From contig CAYQQQ010000003.1 of NCBI GenBank assembly GCA_964420125.1, positions 1-64,000 on the forward strand: a stretch of 64,000 bases of DNA, in the 5' to 3' direction. This document shows, piece by piece, positions 1 to 7,863 of this stretch. The notes below the pieces were generated by a model. The model did no database searches. It saw only the letters and a list, made by a program, of their open reading frames with translations, and had not been told where the DNA came from. The DNA is from CAYQQQ01 sp964420125 (GTDB lineage: Bacteria; Actinomycetota; Acidimicrobiia; Acidimicrobiales; Microtrichaceae). The stretch's first letter is position 1, and each line of letters opens with the position of its first letter. Made by a program: the position numbers and the translations under genes.

Positions 1-166
1 AGACCTCGTCCTGGCTGTCGAGGACCTTCACGGAGTTGCCCTTGAAGCTCCAGTTGATGGCTCCGAAGCCACCTCCGGGCGAAGGGACGACGCAGGAGGC
101 GGCGATCACGCCGATGCTGAGCACCAGCCCGACGACGGCGACCCTCGTGGAACGACGCGTGTGCAT
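1..166 (-). CDS. Secreted lipoprotein, unknown function (3' end outside window)
   Basis: The 55 visible N-terminal codons begin with ATG at 166, preceded by a GAGGGGG ribosome-binding site. The peptide has a basic start (MHTRRSTR), a hydrophobic stretch and a lipobox ending ASC at about residue 24, so it should be lipidated and anchored outside the membrane. After the cysteine it is Gly/Pro-rich and then reads GAINWSFKGNSVKVLD. I do not recognise the family, and the rest of the gene lies beyond the left edge. A likely promoter (TAGGGT at 243-248) lies about 80 bases upstream. Confidence 0.7.
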   Translation of the reverse strand, partial: MHTRRSTRVAVVGLVLSIGVIAASCVVPSPGGGFGAINWSFKGNSVKVLDSQDEV

Positions 167-242
167 GTGGATTCCCCCTCCGGGGCTCGGAATGGCCACG
201 CCTCTGGCCGCATCGCCCCGTCGTGACTGTGACGTCCGGCTC

Positions 243-283
243 ACCCTAACCCGATCTGCACGCTGCGTGAAGGCCTTTCACGC
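243..283 (-). promoter_or_regulatory. Promoter with overlapping inverted repeat upstream of the lipoprotein
   Basis: Read on the minus strand there is a -10-like TAGGGT (243-248) and, 17 bases upstream, TTCACG (266-271) in the -35 position. The -35 sits inside the inverted repeat GCGTGAA-N5-TTCACGC (265-283), which could be a repressor site. The match was judged by eye only. Confidence 0.4.
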
Positions 284-402
284 GATCTCGTCCTCCGTCC
301 GGCTCACCGTTGCGACGACGGGCCTCGGGCAGGGATCTGGGAGTCGGACGGGTCAGGGCCGGCGTCGTCGTCGTGGGAGAGACTGGAGCCAGGAGGGTCG
401 CC

Positions 403-1350
403 GTGGAGCTGTCGCAGTGGTTGTCGGAGTCGGAGGCGGTCGAGGAGCCGCCCGGGGAGGACGTCGAACGGCTGTCGGCGCAGCTGGAGACGACCGCTGC
501 TCGGCTGGCTGGTGCCTGTGCCGATCGGGCGTGGCCCGCGTGGTGGTCGCCCCTGGTGCTCACCAAGCGCGTGCTCCTGCTGCACGGTCGATGCGAAGGG
601 GCGGCGCTGGCGTCGCTGGGACACCGCGACGAGGCCGACGGGGGCTGGCCGGTCCTGCGGGGGCGGGCGCTCGACCTCCTCGTCGCCCACCGGATCTTCC
701 GGGGTCCGTGTGGGGATCCGGCTGCGGACCTCCTCGAGATGCTGCGCGGTGCCGGCGACGCGGCCGAGGCCGAGCTCCTGGGTGCAGCGCTCGACCGCTC
801 GCGACGCGAGGAGCTGGTGGCGCTGGCCGACGCGGTCGCGGCCTTCGAGTCGTGCCGCGGGCGGGTCCCCCGGGTCGAGGTGAGCGTCGGTGCGGACCTG
901 GCGGGCGGGGCGGTGCGCCTGCCCGGGCGGCTCGACGTGCTGGTCGGCGGTCCCGGCACGCCGTGGCCGGCGGTGGTGATCGAGGTGAAGTCCACCGGGT
1001 CCGGGCACACGTACGCCCACGCCGAGGAGCTGCGTCACTACGCGCTGCTGTGCGCGCTGCGCCACGGCCGTCCTCCGGCGGGGCTGGCCATCTGGTACCC
1101 GGACCGCACCACCGTGCCGCTGCTCGTGGAGGGTGCGGCCACCTCGGCACAGCGTCGGGTGCTCGACGTGATGGAGGCGCTGGCAGAGGTCGTCGAGGGG
1201 CGGACCGTGGAGCTCCGCCCCGGTGGACACTGCCGTTGGTGCGCGCACGCGCCTCGCTGCCCGGCCGCCGACATGGGGGATCCCGGCGACGACCGCGTCG
1301 ACGTCGCGGGTGACGAGGAGCTGTGGTGGCCCGAGGGCGCGCCCCGATGA
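403..1350 (+). CDS. PD-(D/E)XK nuclease-family protein with Cys cluster (RecB/Cas4-like)
   Basis: The 315-residue protein looks like a RecB/Cas4-type exonuclease domain. GRLDVL gives the aspartate (D178), VVIEVKSTG gives E194 and K196, and ELRHYALL follows where the family has its Q-x3-Y-like motif. The C-terminus carries C277-x2-C280-x5-C286, and C64 lies near the N-terminus. This is the one-plus-three cysteine layout of 4Fe-4S AddB/Cas4 nucleases. I chose GTG at 403 because AGGAGGG (391-397) lies five bases upstream; an ATG at 310 is in frame but lacks this. The stop overlaps the next gene (ATGA), so the two are probably co-translated. No CRISPR array or cas genes are near, so a DNA repair or processing role is more likely than adaptation. 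Confidence 0.75.
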   Translation: MELSQWLSESEAVEEPPGEDVERLSAQLETTAARLAGACADRAWPAWWSPLVLTKRVLLLHGRCEGAALASLGHRDEADGGWPVLRGRALDLLVAHRIFRGPCGDPAADLLEMLRGAGDAAEAELLGAALDRSRREELVALADAVAAFESCRGRVPRVEVSVGADLAGGAVRLPGRLDVLVGGPGTPWPAVVIEVKSTGSGHTYAHAEELRHYALLCALRHGRPPAGLAIWYPDRTTVPLLVEGAATSAQRRVLDVMEALAEVVEGRTVELRPGGHCRWCAHAPRCPAADMGDPGDDRVDVAGDEELWWPEGAPR

Positions 1351-2234
1351 CCGCTCGCCCCACGGAGGTGGTCCGGCAGTGGGAGCACGAGGTGCGCGCT
1401 GCGCTGTCCGCGGCCAGGTCCGAAGATCCTCCAGCGGACGGGGGCGACGCGGCGGTGCTGTCGGCACATCGGGTGGGGACGCCCTGCCCTCTGCGGGCTC
1501 GCGCGCAGTCGGGCGAGGAGTTCCCGGGCGAGTCGCCCAGGCTGGCGGCCAGGCGGGTGGCCCTGGCGGCGCTCGCCGACCACCGGGGTTCCCCGCCGGA
1601 GCGGGTGACGGCGGCGCTGGAGGTGCCGGAGCGGCTGGACGACTCGCTTCGGCGCTGGCTGTGCGACCTCGGTCCTGCGGCGCGGGTCGCGCTCGAGAGC
1701 GCGGCCGTCGCCTGGGTCACCGATGCGCTGGCCCTCGGTGCCGACCGCAGCGAACCGGTGTGGTCCACGCGGGCACTTCGCTGGCGCGACGACGGGCTGC
1801 GCGTGGACCTTCGAGCGACCTTCGACGCCCGCCGGGGCCCGTCCACCGATCGTCGCCTCCTGCTGGTGCGCTCCCGCCCCGGCCCATGCGACGGGGACGC
1901 GGCCCGGTTCGTGGCACTGGTCTACGCCCTGGCCTGCGGGGTGGTGCCGACCCGGGTGAGCCTCGGCTACCGGGGCTCGTTGCAGCGGCGGCACCTCGCT
2001 GTCGGTGAACCCGGGCTGGCCACGGCCGTGGAGGAGGTCGTCCGCCACGACCGTTGGCAGCGCCGCGGAGACGCTCCGGCGGTGGGCGGGGAGTGGTGCG
2101 TCCACTGCCCCTACCGGGTGGACTGCCCGGATGGCGAGTCGGCGACCTCCGGGCGACGGGCGGTGTGGGCGGGCCTGCTGCCGGCGATCCCCGGCGACCC
2201 CTCGACCGCGCCGGTGGGACCGGGATCGCCCTGA
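1347..2234 (+). CDS. Degenerate partner of the upstream nuclease, Cys cluster retained
   Basis: This 295-residue protein starts at ATG 1347, overlapping the previous stop by four bases. It keeps the one-plus-three cysteine pattern (C47 in TPCPLR; C251-x2-C254-x5-C260 in EWCVHCPYRVDCP) and a VDLRATFDA strand like the upstream nuclease core. At the position of the catalytic E-x-K strand it reads LLLVRSRP, so the acidic and lysine residues are missing. It looks like a catalytically dead paralogue, perhaps a structural subunit of a heterodimer, as AddB-type and other paired nucleases have. The function is inferred only from this layout. The next gene lies on the other strand. Confidence 0.65.
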   Translation: MTARPTEVVRQWEHEVRAALSAARSEDPPADGGDAAVLSAHRVGTPCPLRARAQSGEEFPGESPRLAARRVALAALADHRGSPPERVTAALEVPERLDDSLRRWLCDLGPAARVALESAAVAWVTDALALGADRSEPVWSTRALRWRDDGLRVDLRATFDARRGPSTDRRLLLVRSRPGPCDGDAARFVALVYALACGVVPTRVSLGYRGSLQRRHLAVGEPGLATAVEEVVRHDRWQRRGDAPAVGGEWCVHCPYRVDCPDGESATSGRRAVWAGLLPAIPGDPSTAPVGPGSP

Positions 2235-2246
2235 TCCCACCGCAGA

Positions 2247-2765
2247 TCAACCGGAACCCGGCTGGTCGCCCTGGCGCTCGTCCCCGCCCTCGCCCTGGAT
2301 CTCGGGCTCCGGCGATGGCGCGGAGCCCACGATGTAGATGAGCTGGCCGGTGGCCACGAGCACCGCGGCGGAGGTGCGGACCTCGACGTCGCAGAACACC
2401 ACCCGCTTGCCCCGCCGGCTCACCCAGCCCTCCGCCACCAGGTCCTCCTGGCGGACGGGGCCCGTGTAGCGAACCGACATCTGGATGGTCGAGAACAGGC
2501 GAGGGTCCTCGTAGGCCGTGCCGATCGCCGGTACCACCGCGGTGTCGATGAGGGTGGCGATCGCGCCGCCGTGCATGAGGCCCTGGGGTTGGTTCAGCTC
2601 CTGCCGCCAGGGGAGCCGGACGCGGGCGTAGTCACGTCGGAGCTCCTCCACCTGGATCCCCACCAGCTGGGGGAAGTAGGTCTGCTCCGGCCAGTTGAGG
2701 AAGTTGGACCAGCGCTGCAGCACCGACCGGGGGAGGAGGTCGAACTGCTCTGCTCGCCACGACAT
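2247..2765 (-). CDS. PaaI-family hot-dog thioesterase
   Basis: The 172-residue protein fits the PaaI/YdiI-like acyl-CoA thioesterase family. N-x-PQGLMHGGAIATLIDTA is the helix-capping signature in which His-Gly-Gly faces the thioester and Asp helps catalysis. QMSVRYTGPVR and the closing beta strands complete a single hot-dog fold. It probably hydrolyses a CoA thioester in the cytoplasm. The start at 2765 gives MSWRAEQF; a second in-frame ATG at 2783 adds six residues, and neither has a clear ribosome-binding site. It is divergent from the thiolase at 2886, and the operator at 2816-2831 lies between them and could control both. Confidence 0.8.
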   Translation of the reverse strand: MSWRAEQFDLLPRSVLQRWSNFLNWPEQTYFPQLVGIQVEELRRDYARVRLPWRQELNQPQGLMHGGAIATLIDTAVVPAIGTAYEDPRLFSTIQMSVRYTGPVRQEDLVAEGWVSRRGKRVVFCDVEVRTSAAVLVATGQLIYIVGSAPSPEPEIQGEGGDERQGDQPGSG

Positions 2766-2815
2766 GGCCCCAGTCTGGCCCATGGGCGCTGCATCGTGCG
2801 CTGCGCTACGGTCGA

Positions 2816-2831
2816 CGAGAACCTGTTCTCG
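2816..2831. promoter_or_regulatory. KstR-like palindromic operator
   Basis: CGAGAAC-CT-GTTCTCG is a perfect inverted repeat with 7-base arms and a 2-base spacer. The core AGAAC-NN-GTTCT fits the operator of KstR, the TetR-family regulator of steroid catabolism in mycobacteria and rhodococci (general form TNNAACNNGTTNNA), apart from the outermost bases. It lies in the divergent region between thioesterase and thiolase. A 14-base identical string (GACGAGAACCTGTT) recurs at 4916-4929 ahead of the SDR. Confidence 0.55.
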
Positions 2832-2885
2832 TTCCTCGACGACCGTTCGACGCGGCCGGCCGGGGTGTCCCGGAGGTGTCACATC

Positions 2886-4034
2886 ATGGCGGAGGCCTAC
2901 ATCGTCGAGGCGGTGCGCAGCCCGGTGGGCAAGCGCGGTGGCGGCCTGTCGCAGGTGCACCCTGCGGATCTCGGGGCCCACTCCCTGACCGCCCTGGTGG
3001 ATCGCACCGGGGTGGATCCCTCCGCCGTGGAGGACGTGGTGTTCGGCTGCGTCGACACGATCGGCCCCCAGGCGGGCGACATCGCCCGCACCTGCTGGCT
3101 GGCGGCCGGCCTCCCCGAGGAGGTGCCGGGCACCACGATCGACCGCCAGTGCGGGTCGTCGCAGCAGGCGGTGCACTTCGCCGCCCAGGCGGTGATGTCG
3201 GGGACGGCGGACGTCGTGGTGGCGGGCGGGGTGCAGCAGATGTCGGCGCTGCCGATCTCCTCGGCGATGCTGGCGGGGCAGGCGTACGGCTTCGACGACC
3301 CCTTCTCGGGCTCGAAGGGGTGGCAGCGGCGCTACGGCGACCAGGAGGTCAGCCAGTTCCGGGGAGCGGAGATGATCGCGGAGCACTGGGACCTCTCCCG
3401 CGAGGAGATGGAGGCGTTCGCCGTCGAGTCCCACGAGCGTGCGCTGCGGGCACGGGCCGAAGGGCGCTTCGAGGCCGAGATCGCCCCGATGGAGGGCGTG
3501 GACGCCGACGAAGGGCCCCGCGAGCCGAACCTCGAGAAGATCCGGAGCCTCCCGACGCTGGTCGAAGGGGGGCGGCTCACCGCTGCGCTGGCGTCGCAGA
3601 TCTCCGATGCCTCCGCCGCCATGCTCGTCGTGTCCGAGCAGGGCCTGCGCACCCACGGCCTCACGCCACGTGCCCGCATCCACCACCTGTCCGTGCGGGG
3701 CGAGGACCCGATCCGGATGCTGTCGGCGCCGATCCCGGCCACCCGTTGGGCGCTGGACAAGGCCGGCATGTCGATGGACGACATCGACCTGGTGGAGATC
3801 AACGAGGCGTTCGCCCCGGTCGTCATGGCCTGGGAGCGGGAGCTCGGGGTGGATCACGACAAGGTGAACGTGAACGGCGGGGCGATCGCCCTCGGGCACC
3901 CGCTCGGTGCCACCGGCGTGCGGCTGATGACCACCCTGCTCCACGAGCTCGAGCGCACCGGCGGCCGTTACGGCCTGCAGACCATGTGCGAGGGCGGGGG
4001 CCAGGCGAACGTCACGATCATCGAGCGGTTGTAG
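2886..4034 (+). CDS. Thiolase (acetyl-CoA acyltransferase)
   Basis: The 382-residue thiolase should cleave 3-ketoacyl-CoA with CoA, the last step of a beta-oxidation cycle. The nucleophile is C89 in DRQCGSSQQ. The catalytic histidine is in GGAIALGHPLGATG and the second cysteine in QTMCEGGGQAN; NEAFAPV is the usual Asn-Glu motif. All three catalytic boxes are intact and the length is normal. GGAGGTG lies just ahead of ATG 2886. The KstR-like palindrome 55 bases upstream points to control by a lipid- or steroid-responsive repressor. Substrate length cannot be told from sequence. The last 30 bases of the gene are repeated downstream (4076-4108). Confidence 0.92.
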   Translation: MAEAYIVEAVRSPVGKRGGGLSQVHPADLGAHSLTALVDRTGVDPSAVEDVVFGCVDTIGPQAGDIARTCWLAAGLPEEVPGTTIDRQCGSSQQAVHFAAQAVMSGTADVVVAGGVQQMSALPISSAMLAGQAYGFDDPFSGSKGWQRRYGDQEVSQFRGAEMIAEHWDLSREEMEAFAVESHERALRARAEGRFEAEIAPMEGVDADEGPREPNLEKIRSLPTLVEGGRLTAALASQISDASAAMLVVSEQGLRTHGLTPRARIHHLSVRGEDPIRMLSAPIPATRWALDKAGMSMDDIDLVEINEAFAPVVMAWERELGVDHDKVNVNGGAIALGHPLGATGVRLMTTLLHELERTGGRYGLQTMCEGGGQANVTIIERL

Positions 4035-4108
4035 TGCTGGAGTTCGCCCTCGCCCGGTGGGCGAGCGGTGTGGGAGCGAACGTCACGATCATCGAGCGGT
4101 TGTAGTGC
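4005..4108 (+). repeat. 33-bp direct repeat duplicating the thiolase 3' end, with hairpin between
   Basis: Bases 4005-4037 (the last ten codons of the thiolase, its stop and three more bases) recur exactly at 4076-4108, an offset of 71 bases. Between them lies a perfect 7-bp hairpin, CTCGCCC-GGT-GGGCGAG (4049-4065), which may act as a terminator although it has no T-run. The second copy still spells NVTIIERL and a stop, but in another frame than the gene. Confidence 0.85.
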
Positions 4109-4211
4109 CGGGAGCGGACGAAGGCGTGCGATCGAAAGCTTGAGTCCACGTCCGGATCGGTCGATAGGAGCCTCCAGGTGACCTCATCGGTGTCACCCGA
4201 CGCGACCGACC

Positions 4212-4865
4212 ATGGAACCCTTCGCCCAGCCTCCTCGACCCGATCCCGGCCTCGCTGGCGGCGTCGCCGTGTCGACGTCGGTGGGCCTGCTGCTCGCCGG
4301 CTGCGGTTCTGCCGACGCCGCCGCCATGGTCGGCCGCCTCCGGGACGCCCTGCCGTCCGGGTGCCGGGCGGAGCTGATCGTGCTGGACGACCACGGCGAC
4401 CCCGACCGTCGGGACCTCGTCGACACCGTGCGAGCGCTGCCGGAGCGCGCCCACCTCGTGCCCCGTCCCCCGGGGGGTCGGGTCAGCGAGCTCGATGCCA
4501 TGACCGCCATGGCGACCTGCGAGCTGCTGCTGTTCCCCACCGGCCCGGCGGTGAGCTTCGTGGGGCTGGGAGAGGTGCTGCGCCGGATGTGGGTGGATGG
4601 CGCGGATGCCGCGGTGCTCGACGATCCGGTCACGCCGATCGTCACCGCCGGCTTGGCGGCCGGAGATGCCGCCGCCCGCCTGGCCGAGCTGATCGGGGTC
4701 GGCGGAGGGCGGCCTCCCGGACGGCTGGTGGTGGTGCGCCGTTGGGTGGCGCGCTGGATGCTCAGCGAGATCGACCGGGCGCTCGACCCGGTGGAGGAGT
4801 TCTGCGACCGGGGCCGGCTGCTCGGGCTCGGTCTGGCCGTGATCCCCGCAGGTCCCTCGCGCTGA
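4212..4865 (+). CDS. Hypothetical protein, possible GT-A-like fold
   Basis: This 217-residue protein has no motif that I can assign firmly. It reads like a Rossmann-type or nucleotide-diphospho-sugar-transferase-like domain: a hydrophobic first strand (VGLLLAGCGSADAA), a helix, then AELIVLDDHGD, a D-D-x-G pattern where GT-A enzymes hold the nucleotide sugar. CELLLFPTGPAV and a C-terminal WMLSEIDRALDPVEEF helix follow. The start is uncertain: ATG 4212 is used here, but GTG 4269 (VSTSVGLLLAGC) would begin right at the first strand. It lies alone between the thiolase and the SDR on the same strand. An alternative is a mycofactocin- or steroid-associated protein of unknown role. Confidence 0.5.
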   Translation: MEPFAQPPRPDPGLAGGVAVSTSVGLLLAGCGSADAAAMVGRLRDALPSGCRAELIVLDDHGDPDRRDLVDTVRALPERAHLVPRPPGGRVSELDAMTAMATCELLLFPTGPAVSFVGLGEVLRRMWVDGADAAVLDDPVTPIVTAGLAAGDAAARLAELIGVGGGRPPGRLVVVRRWVARWMLSEIDRALDPVEEFCDRGRLLGLGLAVIPAGPSR

Positions 4866-4916
4866 GCGTCGGCGGCACGAGCCCGCCATCGGTCGGTGCG
4901 GGACCGCGGCGCGTGA

Positions 4917-4930
4917 CGAGAACCTGTTTC
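4917..4930 (+). promoter_or_regulatory. Second, imperfect KstR-like site upstream of the SDR
   Basis: CGAGAAC-CT-GTTTC shares GACGAGAACCTGTT with the palindrome at 2816, but its right arm is degraded. It lies about 80 bases ahead of the SDR start, close to a TACCAT -10-like box (4941-4946). Confidence 0.4.
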
Positions 4931-5008
4931 AATTCCGTCTACCATGCCGCCGGTGCACATCGCGGTTGCACCGCCGCGACTCGTGGTGGCTGACCCGGAG
5001 GTCATGAG

Positions 5009-5896
5009 ATGGACGTGGAACGAACCGAAGCCGGCACCTGGGGCCCGCCGGAGCCCCGCCCGCCGGTGCCGGGGGCGATGCTGGAGGGCCGCACGGCGCT
5101 GGTCACCGGGATCGGCCCGGGGATGGGACGGGACATCACCTTGGGCCTGGCGGCCCAAGGGGCAGACGTGGCGCTGCTCGCCCGCACCGACCGGGTGATG
5201 CCCCAGCTGGTGGAGGAGGTCGAGGCGCTCGGCCGTCGGGCGGTGGTCCTGCAGGGCAGCGTGTCGGAGCCGGCGGACTGCCGCCGCGTGGCCGACGAGG
5301 TGGCAGAGGCCTTCGGCGGGCGGCTCGACATCCTGGTGAACTCGGCCTACCACGCCGGGGAGCTGACCCGCTTCGAGGACGCGGACGTCGATCGGTGGCA
5401 GGACCCGCTGGACGTCAACTACCTGGGGACGATGCGGCTGACCCAGGCGGTGCTGCCGCTGCTGAAGTCGGCGGCGGCCGAGACCGGCGACGCCCGGATC
5501 GTGTTCGTCAACACGATGGCGCTGCACCTGATCGCCGAGCTGCACGGCTCCTACGCCGGCTCGAAGGCGGCGCAGTCGGCGGCGGCCAAGACCCTGGCGG
5601 TGGAGCTCGGCCCGTATGGGATACGGGTCAACTCCGTGCACCCCGGCTACATCTGGGGCGAGGGTGTGTGGATCTACTGCCAGTGGCAGGCCGAGGAGCA
5701 GACCGCGGCGACCGGCGAGGAGGTCACCTGGGAGGACATCTACCACCAGCGGGCTTCCGAGACCTGCCTGAAGTACCTGCCGCACTCCTCGGAGATCGCC
5801 GGGGCGGTGGTGTTCCTGGCCTCGCCGCTGGCGAGCTGCGTCACCGGCATCTCCATGCCGGTCAACGCCGGGTACTGGCTGCCGCCGTCGGCCTGA
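5009..5896 (+). CDS. Short-chain dehydrogenase/reductase
   Basis: A 295-residue SDR. The nucleotide-binding TGIGPGMG is at residues 33-40, the usual NNAG position reads NSAYHAG, and the catalytic Tyr-x3-Lys is Y182-AGS-K186. The Ser of the catalytic triad is not in its usual place (VNTMAL). The 20-residue Pro-rich N-terminal extension and the long loop GVWIYCQWQAEEQ are typical of lipid or steroid SDRs. The C-terminus (VTGISMPVNAGYWLP) is standard. GGAGGT precedes ATG 5009 by six bases. Substrate unknown. With the thiolase and the shared operator string it is probably part of one lipid-degradation regulon. Confidence 0.85.
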   Translation: MDVERTEAGTWGPPEPRPPVPGAMLEGRTALVTGIGPGMGRDITLGLAAQGADVALLARTDRVMPQLVEEVEALGRRAVVLQGSVSEPADCRRVADEVAEAFGGRLDILVNSAYHAGELTRFEDADVDRWQDPLDVNYLGTMRLTQAVLPLLKSAAAETGDARIVFVNTMALHLIAELHGSYAGSKAAQSAAAKTLAVELGPYGIRVNSVHPGYIWGEGVWIYCQWQAEEQTAATGEEVTWEDIYHQRASETCLKYLPHSSEIAGAVVFLASPLASCVTGISMPVNAGYWLPPSA

Positions 5897-6011
5897 GCCC
5901 GAGGGGTGGCCGCGGTCGGGCGCCGACGGTACCCTTGCCGGTTCTCACGGCGGTACCGACGGCGCCGGCCTCGCCGGCCGCCGCGGTGGGGTGGATCCCG
6001 AGGAGGTCAAC

Positions 6012-6941
6012 ATGTCGACGGCGCTGTGGGTCGTGGGCACCACGCGGAGCGGCACGAGCTGGGCGTTCGACCTCGTCGCATCCCATCCCGACGTGTCGAT
6101 GGGCTACGAGTCGAAGATCCCCATCGAGGGCATCACGCTCTACGAGCGCTGGCGGGATCGCCTCGTCGACCCGCTGGCGATGGCCGGGTTCCTCGAGGAC
6201 CTCCGCCACACGATCGACGACCCGGCCAACGCCGGCAACGACGAGGTGGTGTTCGCCCAGCCCGACATCCACGTCCGCCTGTTCGAGGCCCACGAGGCCT
6301 CGCCGAGCTGGGCGACGATCTGCGAGCACTTCTTCCGCAGCATCGAGGGGACCAGCCACTGGGGCAACAAGCTGCTGCGCGTCGAGCTCTGCGACGTGGT
6401 GGAGCAGCACTGGCCCGACAGCCGCTTCTTGGTGCTCACCCGCGACCCGCGTGGGGTGGTGGCGTCGCAGAAGAAGATGTTCGACCACAGCCTCGAGTAC
6501 TCCGCCATGTACTGGCTCACCCACGCCGACTGGGTCGCGGACCGCATCGCGGACGACCCCCGCTACCGGGTGGTCGACGTGGTCGAGATGGCCCGCGACC
6601 CGCGACCGCACCTGGAGTGGCTCTTCAAGGAGGCGGGCCTGTCGATCGAGCCGGTGGGCGAGCTCCTCGAGCGGTTCCCCGGCGACCCCGAGCGCCTCGA
6701 GATGTGGCGGGGCTCGCTGGAGCCGGAGCGCCAGCGCCGCATGGAGGAGTACTGCTTCGAGCGGATGCCGGCGCTCGGCTACACCCCGGAGCTCGCCGAT
6801 GGGCCGCGTCGGCTCACCTCGGTGCAGCGGCTCTGGGCCCAGGTGTCCACCTACGGCCGTGACCTGCTGGCCGACCCCGGGGCCATCGCCCGCAAGCAGG
6901 TGGTCCGGCGGTTGCTCGCCGGGTTGCGCGCCGGGCGTTGA
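6012..6941 (+). CDS. PAPS-dependent sulfotransferase
   Basis: A 309-residue member of the sulfotransferase family, which moves a sulfuryl group from PAPS to a hydroxyl or amine. GTTRSGTSW (residues 9-17) is the 5'-phosphosulfate loop and FLVLTRDPRGVVAS carries the Arg and Ser of the 3'-phosphate site. A conserved W-G-N-K-L follows the family pattern. AGGAGG at 6001-6006 lies five bases ahead of ATG 6012, which is why an ATG 21 bases upstream was not chosen. The acceptor may be a lipid, glycan or sterol; nothing in the sequence decides. It lies downstream of the SDR on the same strand. Confidence 0.85.
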   Translation: MSTALWVVGTTRSGTSWAFDLVASHPDVSMGYESKIPIEGITLYERWRDRLVDPLAMAGFLEDLRHTIDDPANAGNDEVVFAQPDIHVRLFEAHEASPSWATICEHFFRSIEGTSHWGNKLLRVELCDVVEQHWPDSRFLVLTRDPRGVVASQKKMFDHSLEYSAMYWLTHADWVADRIADDPRYRVVDVVEMARDPRPHLEWLFKEAGLSIEPVGELLERFPGDPERLEMWRGSLEPERQRRMEEYCFERMPALGYTPELADGPRRLTSVQRLWAQVSTYGRDLLADPGAIARKQVVRRLLAGLRAGR

Positions 6942-6960
6942 GCCCGAACGGGGGAGCGGC

Positions 6961-7809
6961 TCAGCGCGTGCCCCTGAAGTCCTCGAGGAGCCCGGCCTGG
7001 GCGTCGAGCACGGCCAGCACCTCCGCCTCCGAGGTGCTGGGGAGCCGGAGCACGCACTCGGTCACCCCGATGGCGGCGAAGTGCTCCAGCTTCTCGGGGG
7101 TGGGCAGCGAGCCGAAGGGCACGACCCGAGCGGTGTCGGGGTCGCGGCCGGCATCCTCGAGCGCAGCGCGGTAGCGGGGGATCACCTCGGCGAGCCCGGA
7201 ACCCCCGATGGGGATCCACCCGTCGGCGTACTCGCCCAGGTGGGCGAGCATCCTGGGCCCGATGCCGCCGCCGATCAGGACGGGCACGGCCACCTCGGGC
7301 TTCGGCCACGACCAGCACGGCGGGAGCTCCACGTGCTCGCCGTGGAACTCGGCCACCTCGTCGCGCCACAGGGCCTGCATGGCGAGCACGTGCTCCCGGG
7401 CGACCGCTCGGCGACGGTCGTAGGCCACGCCGTGGTCCTCCATCTCCTCGGCGTTCCACCCGAACCCGACGCCCAGCTCCAGGCGGCCGCCGGAGAGGTT
7501 CTGCAGCGTGGCGACCGCCTTTGCGGTCACGATGGGGTCGCGCTGGGCGGGCAGGAGGATGCCGGTGCCGAGGTGGATCCGCTCGGTGCGCGCCGCGGCG
7601 GCGGCCAGCACGATCAGGGGATCGAGGGTGCGCGCGTAGTCCTCGTGGAGCTCGTCCTCACCGGTGGGCGGCGGGCTGCGACGGGAGGTGGGGATGTGGG
7701 TGTGCTCCGGCACCCACAGCGAGTCGAAGCCCCGTTCCTCGGCGGCCACCGCCAGCTCGGCGACGTCCATCGAGCGGTCGGTGGCGAAGAGGGTGATGCC
7801 GATGCGCAC
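6961..7809 (-). CDS. LLM-class (F420-type) oxidoreductase
   Basis: A 282-residue luciferase-like TIM barrel. MRIGITLFATDRSMD, EERGFDSLWVPEH, LGTGILLPAQRDP, GGRLELGVGFGWNAEEM and VLIGGGIGPRML are the recurrent blocks of actinobacterial LLM oxidoreductases, most of which use coenzyme F420. The N-terminal strand and the PEHTH segment around residue 36 place it in the TIGR03619-like group. Substrate unknown, but such enzymes often sit with steroid- and lipid-degradation genes. It is divergent from the SDR at 7864, and the operator between them may repress both. Confidence 0.85.
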   Translation of the reverse strand: MRIGITLFATDRSMDVAELAVAAEERGFDSLWVPEHTHIPTSRRSPPPTGEDELHEDYARTLDPLIVLAAAAARTERIHLGTGILLPAQRDPIVTAKAVATLQNLSGGRLELGVGFGWNAEEMEDHGVAYDRRRAVAREHVLAMQALWRDEVAEFHGEHVELPPCWSWPKPEVAVPVLIGGGIGPRMLAHLGEYADGWIPIGGSGLAEVIPRYRAALEDAGRDPDTARVVPFGSLPTPEKLEHFAAIGVTECVLRLPSTSEAEVLAVLDAQAGLLEDFRGTR

Positions 7810-7827
7810 GCCGCGACACTACCCGGC

Positions 7828-7863
7828 TTGCACCTGTATCTGACGAGGTGTCAGATTCTGTCG
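7828..7863 (+). promoter_or_regulatory. Promoter overlapped by a CTGACGANNTGTCAG operator, leaderless start
   Basis: TTGCAC (7828-7833) and TCAGAT (7851-7856) are spaced by 17 bases, so transcription should begin near 7863, at the ATG itself. The palindrome ATCTGAC-N5-GTCAGAT (7838-7856) covers the spacer and -10. Its core CTGACGAGGTGTCAG differs only in the two central bases from the site ahead of the acyl-CoA dehydrogenase (16190-16204, read on the minus strand). Confidence 0.55.

Noticed and set aside
403..1350. A Cas4 adaptation nuclease
   Set aside because: No CRISPR array or cas1/cas2 in the window; the motifs fit the wider RecB-like family.
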